From assembly GCA_902595125.1 (NCBI GenBank), contig CACJOY010000002.1, positions 1 through 64,000 on the forward strand: a stretch of DNA of 64,000 nt. The letters run 5' to 3'. The stretch is from an uncultured Pelagibacteraceae bacterium. GTDB taxonomy: Bacteria > Pseudomonadota > Alphaproteobacteria > Pelagibacterales > Pelagibacteraceae. Of the stretch, positions 54,252 to 64,000 are shown one piece after another. The notes under the pieces were generated by a model that saw only the letters and a program-made list of their open reading frames with translations, was not told where the DNA came from and searched no databases. The position numbers were made by a program, and so were the translations under genes. Each line of letters begins with the position of its first letter. Position 1 is the first letter of the stretch.

Positions 54252-56027
54252 TTAATTGATATTTTGCTTTTTTTTTAGCTCTTTTAGCTCATTAAATGTT
54301 GCTTCGCTTAAATCCTTTGAAAACTTCGATTCTAGTTCTTGAATTCTAAACTCTAAATCATAATTATTAAGATCCCGATTAATATCATCTAACAACTCTA
54401 TAATTTCATGGGCATTTCCAGACTTATTTTTTAAAATATGTTTTATTGGAGCAAACTTATTTATTTTATCAATTAGCTGTGGATCAATATCTAAATCACT
54501 CATTGATATTTGTTTTTCATTTCTTAATTTCATAATAATTTTTTCTAAAATTTGCTTATTTACCTTGGTAAATAATTTTACATTTTCAATCATATAAATA
54601 TTTTCCTGCATTAAATTTAAATTCGTTATAATTAGATAAATAAGTGAGAACTCTTTTAGCTCTACTCCAGTTAAAGATTGACTTTCATTGAAATGTTTTT
54701 TTGTGGATTCTAATGATCTAGTTTTTTTAACATAGAAATTTTTTTTAGTTTGACTTGTATGAGGAGTAAGTTCAGAAATTTTTTCTAAAAAATATTCTAA
54801 GACATATTTCTTTATATAATCATCTTTAATAGTATTTGCTATACCCCTTAATTTCTTATCAAAAATTGCCATTGAGGATGGATTATTTTCAGTTTGCTTT
54901 TTATAATGACTAAATATGAATTGGTGAATGGAGATTTTACTTTGTTTGGTATAATCAATGAAATAACTTTTGCCATTTTTGTTTACAAAACTATCAGGGT
55001 CTTCCTTGTCTGGTAAAAATAAAAATGAAATTTGTTTTTCAGGTTTTAAATCTTTTATTGAATTTTCAGCAGCTCTTAAAGCAGCTTTATAACCACTTTC
55101 GTCTCCATCAAAGCAGATAATAATATCATCGAAAAACTGATTTAAAGTTAAAATCTGTTTGTCTGTCAAAGAAGTACCAAGATTAGCTACAGCATTCTCA
55201 ATACCATTTTTACTTAAACCTACCACATCCATATAACCTTCGACTAAATAAATATTATTTAATTTATTTGATAACTTTCTAGCAGAGTCTAAATTATATA
55301 AATTTGCACCTTTTTTAAAAAATAATGTTTCAGGAGAATTTATATATTTTGCTAAATAGTCTAATTGCGTAATAATTCTTCCTCCTAATGCAATAGGCTG
55401 ACCAGAAATATTATTTATTGGAAAAATTAATCTTCCCCTAAATCTTTCAACATATGCTTTCTTTTTTTCATCTAAGTAGAACAAGCCACTTTCGATTAAT
55501 GTTTGTTCACTAAATTGACCTTTAAGCTGATTAAAAAAATTTGGATTTTTTTCTATATAACCAATTTTAAATTTCTTCACCTCTTCTTTCCCTAAAGATC
55601 TATTTTTTAAATATTCTCGTGCATTAGAATAAGTGTCATTTTTTAATAGCTCATTATGATAAAAATCAACGTATTGATTATAGATAGACAAATACTCTAC
55701 CCATTTTTTTTCTCTTTCTTCATCCTGTTTAGAAAACATATAGGGTTGCATACCTGCTAATTGAGCTAAATGTTTAACTGCTTCACCAAATTTAAAATTT
55801 TGTGTCTTCATTACAAAATCAAAAATATTTCCGTGTTCTGAAGTAGCAAAACAATGATAAAATTCTTTTTCATCATTCACAGTAAAGGAAGGTGTTTTTT
55901 CTGTTTTAAAAGGAGATAAACCGACGAACTCTTTACCTCTTTTTTTTAAAACAACTGATTTTGATACAACTGTTGAAACTTTTAATCTTGTTTTAATTTC
56001 ATCAAGATATTCTTTAGGGTATTTCAT
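54252..56027 (-). CDS. dnaG: DNA primase, zinc ligands mostly lost
   Basis: 591 codons. The N-terminal zinc-ribbon region is folded like other primases, but GLSPFKTEKTPSFTV replaces the usual CPFH motif (Cys to Ser, His to Lys) and FYHCFATSEHGN has only one Cys of the CxxC pair. Zinc binding is therefore unlikely. The RNA-polymerase core with the TOPRIM motifs is intact (YLVEGYMDVVGL, FDGDESGYKAALRAAE). The C-terminal DnaB-binding region ends at residue 591. Similar zinc-poor N-termini occur in some alphaproteobacterial primases. It overlaps yqeY as TAATG and precedes rpoD, the classical dnaG-rpoD pairing. Confidence 0.95.
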   Translation of the reverse strand: MKYPKEYLDEIKTRLKVSTVVSKSVVLKKRGKEFVGLSPFKTEKTPSFTVNDEKEFYHCFATSEHGNIFDFVMKTQNFKFGEAVKHLAQLAGMQPYMFSKQDEEREKKWVEYLSIYNQYVDFYHNELLKNDTYSNAREYLKNRSLGKEEVKKFKIGYIEKNPNFFNQLKGQFSEQTLIESGLFYLDEKKKAYVERFRGRLIFPINNISGQPIALGGRIITQLDYLAKYINSPETLFFKKGANLYNLDSARKLSNKLNNIYLVEGYMDVVGLSKNGIENAVANLGTSLTDKQILTLNQFFDDIIICFDGDESGYKAALRAAENSIKDLKPEKQISFLFLPDKEDPDSFVNKNGKSYFIDYTKQSKISIHQFIFSHYKKQTENNPSSMAIFDKKLRGIANTIKDDYIKKYVLEYFLEKISELTPHTSQTKKNFYVKKTRSLESTKKHFNESQSLTGVELKEFSLIYLIITNLNLMQENIYMIENVKLFTKVNKQILEKIIMKLRNEKQISMSDLDIDPQLIDKINKFAPIKHILKNKSGNAHEIIELLDDINRDLNNYDLEFRIQELESKFSKDLSEATFNELKELKKKQNIN

Positions 56028-56488
56028 TAATTATTTAACAATTCTTTAATAAGAGGACCAGCCTTAGAGAAATCAATTTCATCAGCGTGTAGTTTTTTTA
56101 ATTCGCCCATTATTTTACCCATATCTTTTACAGAATTTGCTCCAATTTTAGAGATTATCTCTGTGCATATTTTTTTTGTTTCATCTTCACTAAGTTGTTT
56201 GGGCAGAAATCCTGTTAAAATATCATACTCACTTTGTTCAACTTCTAAAAGATCTGTCCTATTATTTTTTTTATAAATATCAATTGATTCGGCTCTTTGT
56301 TTGACCATTTTTTTTAGAAGCTTTTTAATATCTTCATCATCAGTCTCTTTTTTATTTGGACCAGATCTATTTGATATATCTAGATCCTTTATTGAGGATA
56401 AAATTAACCTATAAGTTGATATTTTAGATTTATCTTTAGCTTTTAAGGCATTTTTGTATTCAGATTCAATTGTTTCTTTTAAAGACAT
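56027..56488 (-). CDS. yqeY: GatB/YqeY domain protein
   Basis: 153 codons. LKETIESEYKNALKAKDKSKISTYRLILSSIKD start, LLKKMVKQRAESIDIYKKNNRTDLLEVEQ middle and the tail helix MGKIMGELKKLHADEIDFSKAGPLIKELL are the stand-alone YqeY family pattern, homologous to the tRNA-binding tail of GatB. Role unclear; commonly found next to dnaG, as here. Confidence 0.93.
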   Translation of the reverse strand: MSLKETIESEYKNALKAKDKSKISTYRLILSSIKDLDISNRSGPNKKETDDEDIKKLLKKMVKQRAESIDIYKKNNRTDLLEVEQSEYDILTGFLPKQLSEDETKKICTEIISKIGANSVKDMGKIMGELKKLHADEIDFSKAGPLIKELLNN

Positions 56489-56614
56489 AATTTTTTAATC
56501 TACTTCAAAGAAATAAATCTTCAAAAGAAAAATTGTTTTTTTACAATTTTATAATACATCTCTGTTGCGATAATAAATCAATTATTGTATTAACCTTTAA
56601 CTTATGAGTTGTAA
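56489..56614. other. Divergent gap between yqeY and carA
   Basis: 126 AT-rich bases. A five-codon frame (ATG at 56604, encoding MSCN) ends in TGA at 56616-56618, overlapping the TTG proposed as the carA start. No clear pyrimidine attenuator hairpin or promoter pair was found. Confidence 0.4.
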
Positions 56615-57808
56615 TTGATCAAAAAAGTAAAAAAAACTAACTCAAATAAATTACAAATTAATACAGGCGTTTTAGTTCTTGAAAATAAGAGGGTTTTAAG
56701 AGGTACTGGAATTGGATACCAGGGAGAAGCTACTGGAGAAGTATGCTTCAATACCTCATTAACTGGATATCAAGAAATAATATCTGACCCATCTTATGCA
56801 GGACAAATTATAAACTTTACATTCCCTCATATTGGAAATGTGGGAACAAACAAAGAAGATTTTGAGTCTGATAAAATTTGGACAAAAGGAGTAATTTTTA
56901 ATTCAGAAATAACGTCACCATCAAATTATAGATCTTTTCAACATTTAGACTCTTGGCTAAAGAAAAATAAGATAGTTGGAATAACAGGCTTAGATACAAG
57001 AAGTTTAACTAATTTTATAAGGGATAAAGGTGCTCCTAAGGGGACTATTGCTTACTCAAAAAAAGGTAATTTTAATATAAGCAAGCTTACAAACTCAACA
57101 ACAAAATGGGGTGGATTAAAAAATTTAGATCTTGCAGAACAAGTAACAACACCAAAAAATTATATTTGGAAAGGACTTAGAACTTGGAAAAAAAATCTCG
57201 GGTATAAAAAAAATAAAAAAAATTCTTTTCATGTCGTTGCCATAGATTACGGAATAAAAAAAAATATTTTAAGATATTTCTCAGACTTTAATTGCAAAGT
57301 AACCGTAGTTTCTTGTAAAACATCGGCTGAAAAAATTCTAGCACTTAAACCAAATGGTATTTTTTTATCAAACGGTCCAGGAGATCCAGCTGCAACTGGA
57401 TTATATGCAATTAAAATAATTAAAGATCTAATTAAAAAAAATCTTCCATTATTTGGTATTTGTCTTGGCCATCAAATTCTAGCTTTGACATTGGGTGGCA
57501 AAACAAAAAAAATGAAATTAGGGCATAGAGGAGCAAATCATCCTGTTAAAAATTTAATTAATGATAATGTAGAAATTACTAGTCAAAATCATGGTTTTGA
57601 AGTTGTTAAAGAAAATTTACCAAAAAATATTGAAGTTACGCATAAATCTTTATTTGATAACAGTATTGAGGGAATAAAATTAAAAAATAAACCAATATTT
57701 TCAGTTCAATACCATCCAGAGTCAAACCCTGGGCCGCAAGATAGCATTTATTTGTTTCAAGAGTTTATTAATCATATGAAAAAAAATGCCAAAAAGAATA
57801 GATCTTAA
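56615..57808 (+). CDS. carA: Carbamoyl-phosphate synthase, small (glutaminase) subunit
   Basis: 397 codons. It releases ammonia from glutamine for CarB. N-terminal domain: [41 protein letters not shown]. Class I amidotransferase triad: Cys in [13 protein letters not shown], His and Glu in [20 protein letters not shown] forms the oxyanion loop. The start is TTG at 56615, because an in-frame ATG/GTG is not available nearby; it may be coupled to the tiny upstream frame. Overlaps carB by 23 bases. Confidence 0.96.
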   Translation: MIKKVKKTNSNKLQINTGVLVLENKRVLRGTGIGYQGEATGEVCFNTSLTGYQEIISDPSYAGQIINFTFPHIGNVGTNKEDFESDKIWTKGVIFNSEITSPSNYRSFQHLDSWLKKNKIVGITGLDTRSLTNFIRDKGAPKGTIAYSKKGNFNISKLTNSTTKWGGLKNLDLAEQVTTPKNYIWKGLRTWKKNLGYKKNKKNSFHVVAIDYGIKKNILRYFSDFNCKVTVVSCKTSAEKILALKPNGIFLSNGPGDPAATGLYAIKIIKDLIKKNLPLFGICLGHQILALTLGGKTKKMKLGHRGANHPVKNLINDNVEITSQNHGFEVVKENLPKNIEVTHKSLFDNSIEGIKLKNKPIFSVQYHPESNPGPQDSIYLFQEFINHMKKNAKKNRS

Positions 57809-60800
57809 AAAAATATTAGTCGTTGGTGCAGGACCAATCATTATTGGTCAAGCTTGTGAATTTGATTATTCTGGAACTCAAGCCTGTAAAGCATTAAGAG
57901 ATGAGGGTTACAAAGTTATTTTAATTAATTCAAATCCAGCAACGATTATGACTGATCCAGATGTTGCTGATAAAACTTATATTGAACCTATAACTCTTGA
58001 GGTTTTAGAAAAAATTTTAAAGAAGGAAAAGCCAGATGCAATTTTACCAACAATGGGAGGTCAAACAGCTCTTAACTTAGCAATGGAGGCTGAGAAAAAA
58101 GGAATTTTAAAAAAACATAAGATAGAACTAATCGGTGCAAATTCTAAAGCAATCGCTAATGCAGAAGATAGAAAAAAATTTAGAAAAAATATGATAGAAA
58201 TTGGTTTAGATTTACCAAAATCTGAAATCGTTAACAACATAAACCAAGCCTCAAAAGTTTTAAAAAAGATTGGTTTACCCGCAATTATCAGACCAGCATT
58301 TACACTAGGAGGTTTAGGAGGAGGAATAGCTAAAAATAAAAAGGACTACATAAAAATTATCAAGACTGGTTTGCACGAATCTCCTGTCAACCAGATACTA
58401 GTTGAAGAATGTTTAGAAGGTTGGAAAGAATTTGAAATGGAAGTTGTAAGAGATAAAAAAGATAATTGTATAATCGTCTGCTCAATTGAAAATGTTGATC
58501 CGATGGGAATACACACTGGAGATTCTGTGACTGTTGCTCCCGCTCTCACTTTAACTGATAAAGAATATCAAATAATGAGGAATGCCTCTATCGCTTGTTT
58601 GAGAAAAATTGGAGTTGAGACAGGTGGTTCAAATGTGCAATTTGCTATTAATCCTAAAAACGGACGCATGGTTGTAATTGAAATGAACCCTAGAGTATCT
58701 AGATCATCAGCTCTTGCATCAAAAGCAACTGGATTTCCAATAGCAAAAGTCGCGGCTAAACTTGCAATAGGCTTCACATTAGATGAATTAAAAAATGAAA
58801 TTACTAAAGTAACTCCAGCATCATTCGAGCCAAGTATAGATTATGTGGTAACTAAAATTCCAAGATTTACTTTTGAAAAATTTTCAACTTCTCCAGCAAC
58901 CTTAGGCACATCAATGAAGTCAGTTGGAGAAGCAATGGCAATTGGTAGAAACTTCAAAGAGTCACTTCAAAAAGCTTTGGTTTCTCTAGAAACTGGATTT
59001 TCAGGTTTAGATAGAATATTTGATTTAAATAAAAAACAAATTGAAAAAAAGCTTAAAGAAAATATTCCAAATAAATTGTTACTTGTTGCTGAAGCAATAA
59101 GAAAAAAAATAGATATAAGAAAAATATTTACATTATCCAAAATTGACCCTTGGTTTTTGGAACAGATAAAAGAAATAATAGATAGTGAGAATAAAATTAT
59201 TAGAAGAGGATTGCCAAAAAATTTTAATGAATTAAATGAAATAAAATCTATCGGATTTTCTGATAAAAAGTTAGCAGATTTAACTAATACTTCAGAAGAT
59301 ATAATTAGACAAAAAAGAACCGCTCTTAAAATTTTACCAGTATATAAAAAAGTAGATACTTGTGCTGCTGAATTTAAATCCTTCACACCCTATATGTACT
59401 CAACTTATCAGAGAAATTTCTCAATAAATTCTGAGTGTGAGGCAGATCCATCAACCAAAAAAAAAATTATAATATTGGGAGGAGGACCTAATAGAATTGG
59501 ACAAGGAATTGAATTTGATTATTGCTGCTGTCAAGCAAGTTTTTCTTTAAAAAATGTGGGTTTTGAAACTATTATGATTAATTGTAATCCTGAAACAGTT
59601 TCAACTGATTATGATACTAGTGACAGATTATATTTTGAACCTTTAAAAGAGGAATATGTTTTTAATATAATCAAGAAAGAAAAAGAAAAAGGTAATTTAA
59701 TTGGTATTATTGCACAGTTTGGTGGTCAAACTCCAATTAAACTAGCTAAGTTTTTGCATGACAATAGACTTCCAATTTTAGGAACACAATATGCTTCTAT
59801 AGACTTAGCTGAAGATAGAGATCGCTTTAGAAATCTTCTTAACAAATTAAGATTGAAACAAGCAGAAAGTGGAATTGCAAAAACTTACAAACAAGCAATC
59901 CAAATATCTGAGAAAATTGGCTTACCATTAATGATTAGACCTTCTTATGTCTTGGGTGGTAGAGCAATGGAGATTGTTCATGAAAAAAGTCAACTTAAAA
60001 ACTTTGTTCAAGAAGCATTCAAAGCGGCAGAGAATAACCCGATTTTAATAGATAAGTTTATTGATCACGCTATGGAGATTGATGTGGATGCAATATCAGA
60101 TGGGAAACAAGTTCATGTAGCTGGTATCATGCAGCATATTGAAGAAGCTGGAATTCACTCAGGAGACTCAGCTTGTAGTTTACCTCCAATATCAATTAAA
60201 CCATACTTGTTAAAAGAAATTGAAAATCAGACTAAAAAATTAGCTTTAGCTTTAAAGGTAAAAGGTTTCATGAATATTCAGTTTGCTATAAAAAAAGATG
60301 AAATATACGTAATCGAAGTAAATCCTAGAGCAAGTAGAACAGTGCCTTTTGTTTCAAAGGCAAAAGGTCTGCCTCTTGCTAAAATTGCATCACGAGTGAT
60401 GGTTGGTGAAAAATTATCTAAGTTTGATTTAAAAGATAAATCTAAAGGTATGTATGCAGTTAAAGAAGCTGTATTTCCATTTAACAAATTCCCTAATAGC
60501 GATTTACTTTTAGGTCCTGAAATGAAGTCTACAGGTGAGGTCATGGGTTTTGACAAAAACTTTGGGATGGCGTTTGCTAAAAGCCAAATTGCATCTTCAA
60601 ACTCATTACCTAAAGAAGGTCTTGCTTTTATATCGTTGAAGGACTCTCATAAAGATGAGGGGATATATTTAGCTAGGGAACTTATAAAATTGAATTTTAC
60701 ATTATGTGGGACAAGAGGTACAGCAGATTATATTCGAAAACATAAAATGAAATGTAGAATTATAAACAAAGTGAGCAGTGGATCTCCTCACATAGTTGAT

Positions 60801-61010
60801 ATTTTAGACTCTAAAAAAATTAGATTAGTTATCAACACCGGTGGAGGGGTTAGTGAGCATAGGCTAAATGATGCAATCGCTCTTAGAAGAGGAACACTTA
60901 AAAATAAAGTTCCTTACTGCACAAATATGTCAACTGCTCTTGCATGTTTAGAGGCCATTAGGTCACTTAAAACTAAAAGATTAGAAGTCACTTCTCTTCA
61001 AGATATTTAA
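57786..61010 (+). CDS. carB: Carbamoyl-phosphate synthase, large subunit
   Basis: 1074 codons. Two ATP-grasp halves, residues 1-~400 ([56 protein letters not shown]) and ~555-930 ([50 protein letters not shown]), an oligomerisation domain between, and a C-terminal MGS-like regulatory domain ([21 protein letters not shown]). With CarA it makes carbamoyl phosphate for pyrimidines (pyrC at 14 kb) and arginine. Its 3' end overlaps the convergent oxygenase-like gene by 4 bases. Confidence 0.97.
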   Translation: MPKRIDLKKILVVGAGPIIIGQACEFDYSGTQACKALRDEGYKVILINSNPATIMTDPDVADKTYIEPITLEVLEKILKKEKPDAILPTMGGQTALNLAMEAEKKGILKKHKIELIGANSKAIANAEDRKKFRKNMIEIGLDLPKSEIVNNINQASKVLKKIGLPAIIRPAFTLGGLGGGIAKNKKDYIKIIKTGLHESPVNQILVEECLEGWKEFEMEVVRDKKDNCIIVCSIENVDPMGIHTGDSVTVAPALTLTDKEYQIMRNASIACLRKIGVETGGSNVQFAINPKNGRMVVIEMNPRVSRSSALASKATGFPIAKVAAKLAIGFTLDELKNEITKVTPASFEPSIDYVVTKIPRFTFEKFSTSPATLGTSMKSVGEAMAIGRNFKESLQKALVSLETGFSGLDRIFDLNKKQIEKKLKENIPNKLLLVAEAIRKKIDIRKIFTLSKIDPWFLEQIKEIIDSENKIIRRGLPKNFNELNEIKSIGFSDKKLADLTNTSEDIIRQKRTALKILPVYKKVDTCAAEFKSFTPYMYSTYQRNFSINSECEADPSTKKKIIILGGGPNRIGQGIEFDYCCCQASFSLKNVGFETIMINCNPETVSTDYDTSDRLYFEPLKEEYVFNIIKKEKEKGNLIGIIAQFGGQTPIKLAKFLHDNRLPILGTQYASIDLAEDRDRFRNLLNKLRLKQAESGIAKTYKQAIQISEKIGLPLMIRPSYVLGGRAMEIVHEKSQLKNFVQEAFKAAENNPILIDKFIDHAMEIDVDAISDGKQVHVAGIMQHIEEAGIHSGDSACSLPPISIKPYLLKEIENQTKKLALALKVKGFMNIQFAIKKDEIYVIEVNPRASRTVPFVSKAKGLPLAKIASRVMVGEKLSKFDLKDKSKGMYAVKEAVFPFNKFPNSDLLLGPEMKSTGEVMGFDKNFGMAFAKSQIASSNSLPKEGLAFISLKDSHKDEGIYLARELIKLNFTLCGTRGTADYIRKHKMKCRIINKVSSGSPHIVDILDSKKIRLVINTGGGVSEHRLNDAIALRRGTLKNKVPYCTNMSTALACLEAIRSLKTKRLEVTSLQDI

Positions 61011-61672
61011 TTATTTACTTTCCAATCAGTTTCAAAAGTTACATAATTTACTTGGATACATCGTCTTTCTTTAATTATTTTTTTCTTTTCCATCCCATGC
61101 CAAGTATTTGGTCCACTAGTAAACAAATAACCATAATTGTGTTTATAAGGAACTGTTTTTACTTTTTCCAATTTCTCGTTATAAAAATCTGTGCCTAGGT
61201 CTTCAGACTCATTTGCATTATTAACAAAAATTAATCCTGACATAAGTTTTTCTTTAATATCACAATGAGGCTTTAACCAAAACCCTTCTCGATCACATAT
61301 TACTTCAACTCTAACATATGAGTTTGATAAATCTTTATTTATCATTTTTGATATATTTTCATAAACAACTTTGGACTGCAGCTCATTAATAAATTTTACT
61401 AAGTGAGGAAAATTCGAGGAATTTTCTTTTGTTACAAAACACCTAAATTTAATTGCCTTGCCTCCTGAAGCGTCTCCTTTTCTAAACTCTGCAGTACCTC
61501 CGTCAATTGCTCTTGTTCCATCGTAATTAAGATTGTGTTTACTTACATCTGGAATATCTGCTTTAACGATTTCTTCTATAGCCGCATCAGTTAGTGCATT
61601 ATAATATTCATAATGTTCAAATGGAAACTTATGTTTTTGTGATTGATTTTGAATTGAATTTAGAAAAGACAT
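61007..61672 (-). CDS. 2-oxoglutarate/Fe(II) oxygenase-like protein
   Basis: 221 codons. The double-stranded beta-helix residues are visible: H136-x-D138 in [10 protein letters not shown], distal H192 in [10 protein letters not shown] and Arg 203/204 in [10 protein letters not shown] as the likely oxoglutarate anchor. A typical insertion [10 protein letters not shown] precedes the distal strands. The substrate is unknown; related proteins hydroxylate prolines, small molecules or sugars. Its start overlaps the end of the ELM1-like gene, so the two are one transcript. Confidence 0.75.
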   Translation of the reverse strand: MSFLNSIQNQSQKHKFPFEHYEYYNALTDAAIEEIVKADIPDVSKHNLNYDGTRAIDGGTAEFRKGDASGGKAIKFRCFVTKENSSNFPHLVKFINELQSKVVYENISKMINKDLSNSYVRVEVICDREGFWLKPHCDIKEKLMSGLIFVNNANESEDLGTDFYNEKLEKVKTVPYKHNYGYLFTSGPNTWHGMEKKKIIKERRCIQVNYVTFETDWKVNN

Positions 61673-62616
61673 TAAATATTTATTTTTTGTTTAATTATTC
61701 TTGCTACTCTATTCGTTTCATCTAGTTTTTGATAGTTCCAATTTTTCTCTTCTTCTCCTAGATTTCGAATTATATTTAATTCTCTAAATAAATTTCTAAA
61801 TTTTTTAAATCTTTTATCATTTTTTCTTGGTGAAATATTTGCGACATAAATGGGCTTTCCAGTTAAGGATGCTTCTGAAATCATTGAGCTTGAGTCACAA
61901 GTAACCACTATGTTTTGAGATATAGATAAAGCTGAAAGATAAGCTTTTTTATCAACATTATCTACAATTGTGTGATTTTTTCCAAAATATTCTTTAGCAT
62001 AATCAATTAAATTTTTTGGAGTTCTCATAGATGGTATTACAACAAGTTGAAAGTCTTTTTTTTTCAGTAAATCATTTAATATACAAAAAATATTTTCCAT
62101 ATTTTTTAAAGAATATTCATAATACTTTGTTGGACCACCCAAAATTAATGAGCAAATCTTTCTTTGGTCTTTTTTAATAAATGAATTTAAATAATCTTTA
62201 TTTCTTATAATTTCTTCATTTGTTAGATAGTGAATTGCACCTTTTGTATTAATTACATTTTTACCTTTAATAGAGTCATGTTCAGGCGCAACTATAAAAT
62301 CAAAATGATTATAATTAACTTTTGGATCTTGTATATGAATATTAAATACTTTTTTTTTTGAAATACTTTTTTGATGAATTGAAGGAATTACACTTTTTCG
62401 TCCACAAGAAATAATTATATCAAAATCATTTAAATGAATTTTTTTATAAACACTTTGTGAAATTGGAGTAAATTTTGGTGGAACCATTTTCCAAAAATTA
62501 TTTGGTTCAACTGTATGGTGTGTAAAATCAATGTCTAAAGCTTTTGCTAGTCCCTCTACTTGACTTATCATGCCATGCATACCTTGAGTTAATAATACAC
62601 CTTTTAATTTATTCAT
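61672..62616 (-). CDS. ELM1-like (DUF1022) glycosyltransferase-fold protein
   Basis: 314 codons. The fold is GT-B-like: GVLLTQGMHGMISQVEGLAKAL, IIISCGRKSVIPSI, NIHIQDPKVNYNHFDFIVAPEHD, SLILGGPTKYY and VTCDSSSMISEASLTGKPIYVAN match the family that includes plant ELM1 and bacterial DUF1022 proteins. Bacterial members are probably envelope glycan transferases; the precise reaction is unknown. Divergent from trxB over 21 bases. Confidence 0.82.
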   Translation of the reverse strand: MNKLKGVLLTQGMHGMISQVEGLAKALDIDFTHHTVEPNNFWKMVPPKFTPISQSVYKKIHLNDFDIIISCGRKSVIPSIHQKSISKKKVFNIHIQDPKVNYNHFDFIVAPEHDSIKGKNVINTKGAIHYLTNEEIIRNKDYLNSFIKKDQRKICSLILGGPTKYYEYSLKNMENIFCILNDLLKKKDFQLVVIPSMRTPKNLIDYAKEYFGKNHTIVDNVDKKAYLSALSISQNIVVTCDSSSMISEASLTGKPIYVANISPRKNDKRFKKFRNLFRELNIIRNLGEEEKNWNYQKLDETNRVARIIKQKINI

Positions 62617-62637
62617 TAATTACTATATAGCTTTCAT

Positions 62638-63585
62638 ATGAGTCAAAATCCAACTAAACACACAAAAGTGTTAATAATTGGATCCGGTCCAGCCGGATAT
62701 ACTGCAGCGGTTTATGCAGCGCGCGCAATGTTAAATCCAATTTTGGTTTATGGATCTGAGCCTGGGGGTCAATTAACAACAACTACTGATGTTGAAAATT
62801 ATCCTGGGTTTGCTGATGTTATTCAGGGACCTTGGCTAATGGATCAAATGAAAGATCAAGCAAAAGCAGTTGGTACTGAGATGATAGAGGATCATATTGG
62901 ATCGGTAAATCTAAAATCGACACCATTTGAGGCTGTTGGTGATAGTGGCCAAAAATATACTGCAGATAGTATTATTATTTCAACTGGTGCTCAAGCAAGG
63001 TGGTTAAACATAAAATCAGAACAAGAATTTAGAGGTTTTGGAGTATCGGCATGTGCTACATGTGATGGATTTTTCTTTAAAGAAAAAGAGGTAGCAGTTG
63101 TTGGTGGTGGTAATGCTGCTGTAGAGGAAGCAATGTTTCTTACAAAATTTGCTTCAAAAGTAAAATTAATCCATAGACGTGATAGTCTAAGGGCTGAAAA
63201 AATGCTTCAAAAAAAATTAATGGAAAATAAAAAAATTGAAATTATTTGGGACACTGTAATTGAAGACGTAATGGGTGACAAAGAACCTAAAAATGTAAAA
63301 GGTATTAAGGTTAAAAACGTAAAAACAAATAAAATTGAAGAAATTAAAGTTGATGGTTTATTTGTTGCGATTGGTCATGATCCAGCAACTTCTCTTTTCA
63401 AAGATCAATTAAAAATGGACAATGAAGGATATGTGATTACAAAACCAGATTCTACTGAAACTAATGTTCCTGGAGTTTACGCTGCAGGAGATGTAAAAGA
63501 CAAAACTTTTAGACAGGCTGTAACTGCTGCAGGTATGGGATGTATGGCTGCTCTTGAGGCCGAAAAATATCTTTCACACAAATAA
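62638..63585 (+). CDS. trxB: Thioredoxin reductase
   Basis: 315 codons. FAD loop IIGSGPAGYTAAVYAARA, active-site CATC at residues 139-142, NADPH loop VVGGGNAAVEEAMFL, HRRDSLRAEK and the C-terminal GVYAAGDVKDKTFRQAVTAAG. It reduces thioredoxin with NADPH. In contrast to the TrxR-like reductase at 9.7-10.7 kb, it has the redox cysteines. The next gene starts one base after its stop. Confidence 0.97.
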   Translation: MSQNPTKHTKVLIIGSGPAGYTAAVYAARAMLNPILVYGSEPGGQLTTTTDVENYPGFADVIQGPWLMDQMKDQAKAVGTEMIEDHIGSVNLKSTPFEAVGDSGQKYTADSIIISTGAQARWLNIKSEQEFRGFGVSACATCDGFFFKEKEVAVVGGGNAAVEEAMFLTKFASKVKLIHRRDSLRAEKMLQKKLMENKKIEIIWDTVIEDVMGDKEPKNVKGIKVKNVKTNKIEEIKVDGLFVAIGHDPATSLFKDQLKMDNEGYVITKPDSTETNVPGVYAAGDVKDKTFRQAVTAAGMGCMAALEAEKYLSHK

Positions 63586-63586
63586 A

Positions 63587-64000
63587 GTGAAAAATAATTT
63601 ACATGTTTTTTTAGGAGCAACTGTAGCTGATGCTGCAGCTAGACCATTGCATTGGGTTTATAATCAAAAAAAACTTTTAAGTTATATTAAAGGAAAAAAA
63701 GATTTTACCTTCTTAAAAAAAAATAAAAGTCCATTTTACAATATAAAAACTGGAAAAGTTTCTGGATATAATGCAATCAGTCAAATTATGTTTAAAACAT
63801 TACTTAAAGATAACAGGAATATTGAGGAAAGGTTTAAAAAAAATATTACAAAAAATTTTGGTCCGGGAAGTATTTACTGGAAAAATTTAAATCTAAGAGC
63901 AAAATATAGAAAAGTTAAAGACTGGCGAGGAATAATTAAAGGACCTTGGATCCATCAAAATATCATTGAAACTGTAAAAAATATTAAATCTAAAAAAAAA
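63587..64000 (+). CDS. ADP-ribosylglycohydrolase-like protein, cut by the window edge
   Basis: Starts with GTG one base after the trxB stop and stays open to the last base (138 codons seen). The N-terminus FLGATVADAAARPLHWVYN resembles the first metal-binding helix of the ADP-ribosylglycohydrolase / crystallin-J1 family (GAxxADAxxxPLHW). A later segment is rich in Lys and Asn. Function is not known, and later family motifs would lie beyond the window. Close spacing suggests co-transcription with trxB. Confidence 0.5.
   Translation, partial: MKNNLHVFLGATVADAAARPLHWVYNQKKLLSYIKGKKDFTFLKKNKSPFYNIKTGKVSGYNAISQIMFKTLLKDNRNIEERFKKNITKNFGPGSIYWKNLNLRAKYRKVKDWRGIIKGPWIHQNIIETVKNIKSKKK

Overview
The window is AT-rich chromosomal DNA from a SAR11 bacterium (Pelagibacterales, Candidatus Pelagibacter type). 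This rests on very short intergenic gaps, many ATGA/TAATG start-stop overlaps, A/T-ending codons, a proteorhodopsin next to ferredoxin and a ferredoxin reductase, alphaproteobacterial signatures (a DksA with a reduced zinc site, an FtsZ tail ending in an EIPAFLRRQ-type peptide, the lpxC-bamD-ligA neighbourhood) and small gene families. No rRNA, CRISPR array, IS element or integrase gene was seen. Three tRNA genes and the RNase P RNA gene are present.

Layout. 1-3.2 kb: end of an unknown gene, then a minus-strand set of three secreted proteins (two polysaccharide-lyase-like proteins and a serine hydrolase). 3.3-8.3 kb: two glycosyltransferases overlapping phosphoenolpyruvate carboxylase. 8.35-9.1 kb: dksA followed by two overlapping micro-ORFs. 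9.1-11.9 kb: glutathione transferase, TrxR-like ferredoxin reductase, [2Fe-2S] ferredoxin and a blue-type (Gln at the tuning site) proteorhodopsin. 12.1-25.3 kb: ACSS3/PrpE-type acyl-CoA synthetase, dihydroorotase, YgfZ, tRNA-Leu, nadA-nadC, a MazG-like hydrolase, fumC, an AsmA-like protein, a UvrD-type helicase and aminopeptidase P.

25.3-46.1 kb is one long minus-strand block: mraZ-ftsZ-rsmH-ftsL-ftsI-murEF-mraY-murD-ftsW-murG-murC-murB-ddl-ftsQ-'ftsA'-lpxC-bamD-ligA. It departs from the textbook dcw order in four ways. ftsZ sits at the front between mraZ and rsmH. murE and murF are one 947-codon gene. The gene in the ftsA slot has only 234 codons and appears to keep FtsA subdomains 1A and 1C plus a C-terminal amphipathic tail, without subdomains 2A/2B. 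recN is absent between bamD and ligA. A good sigma-70 promoter with 10-bp-spaced TGGG repeats precedes mraZ and is probably the MraZ operator.

46.2-48.85 kb holds rnpB, an AmpD-like amidase, mlaA and mlaC. 48.85-51.05 kb is the clearest accessory structure: a 48-bp copy of the 3' half of a CAT-anticodon tRNA, about 2.1 kb carrying a secreted unknown protein and a GIY-YIG-like protein, then the intact tRNA. Near-identical short repeats lie just inside each end. It looks like a very small integrase-less tRNA-integrated element. 51.1-64 kb returns to core genes: a GT87-like membrane protein, tRNA-Val, rpoD, dnaG (zinc ligands mostly lost), yqeY, carA-carB, a 2OG-Fe(II) oxygenase-like protein, an ELM1-like protein, trxB, and the start of an ADP-ribosylglycohydrolase-like gene cut by the window edge.

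All calls come from reading motifs and gene order; no database search or alignment was run.
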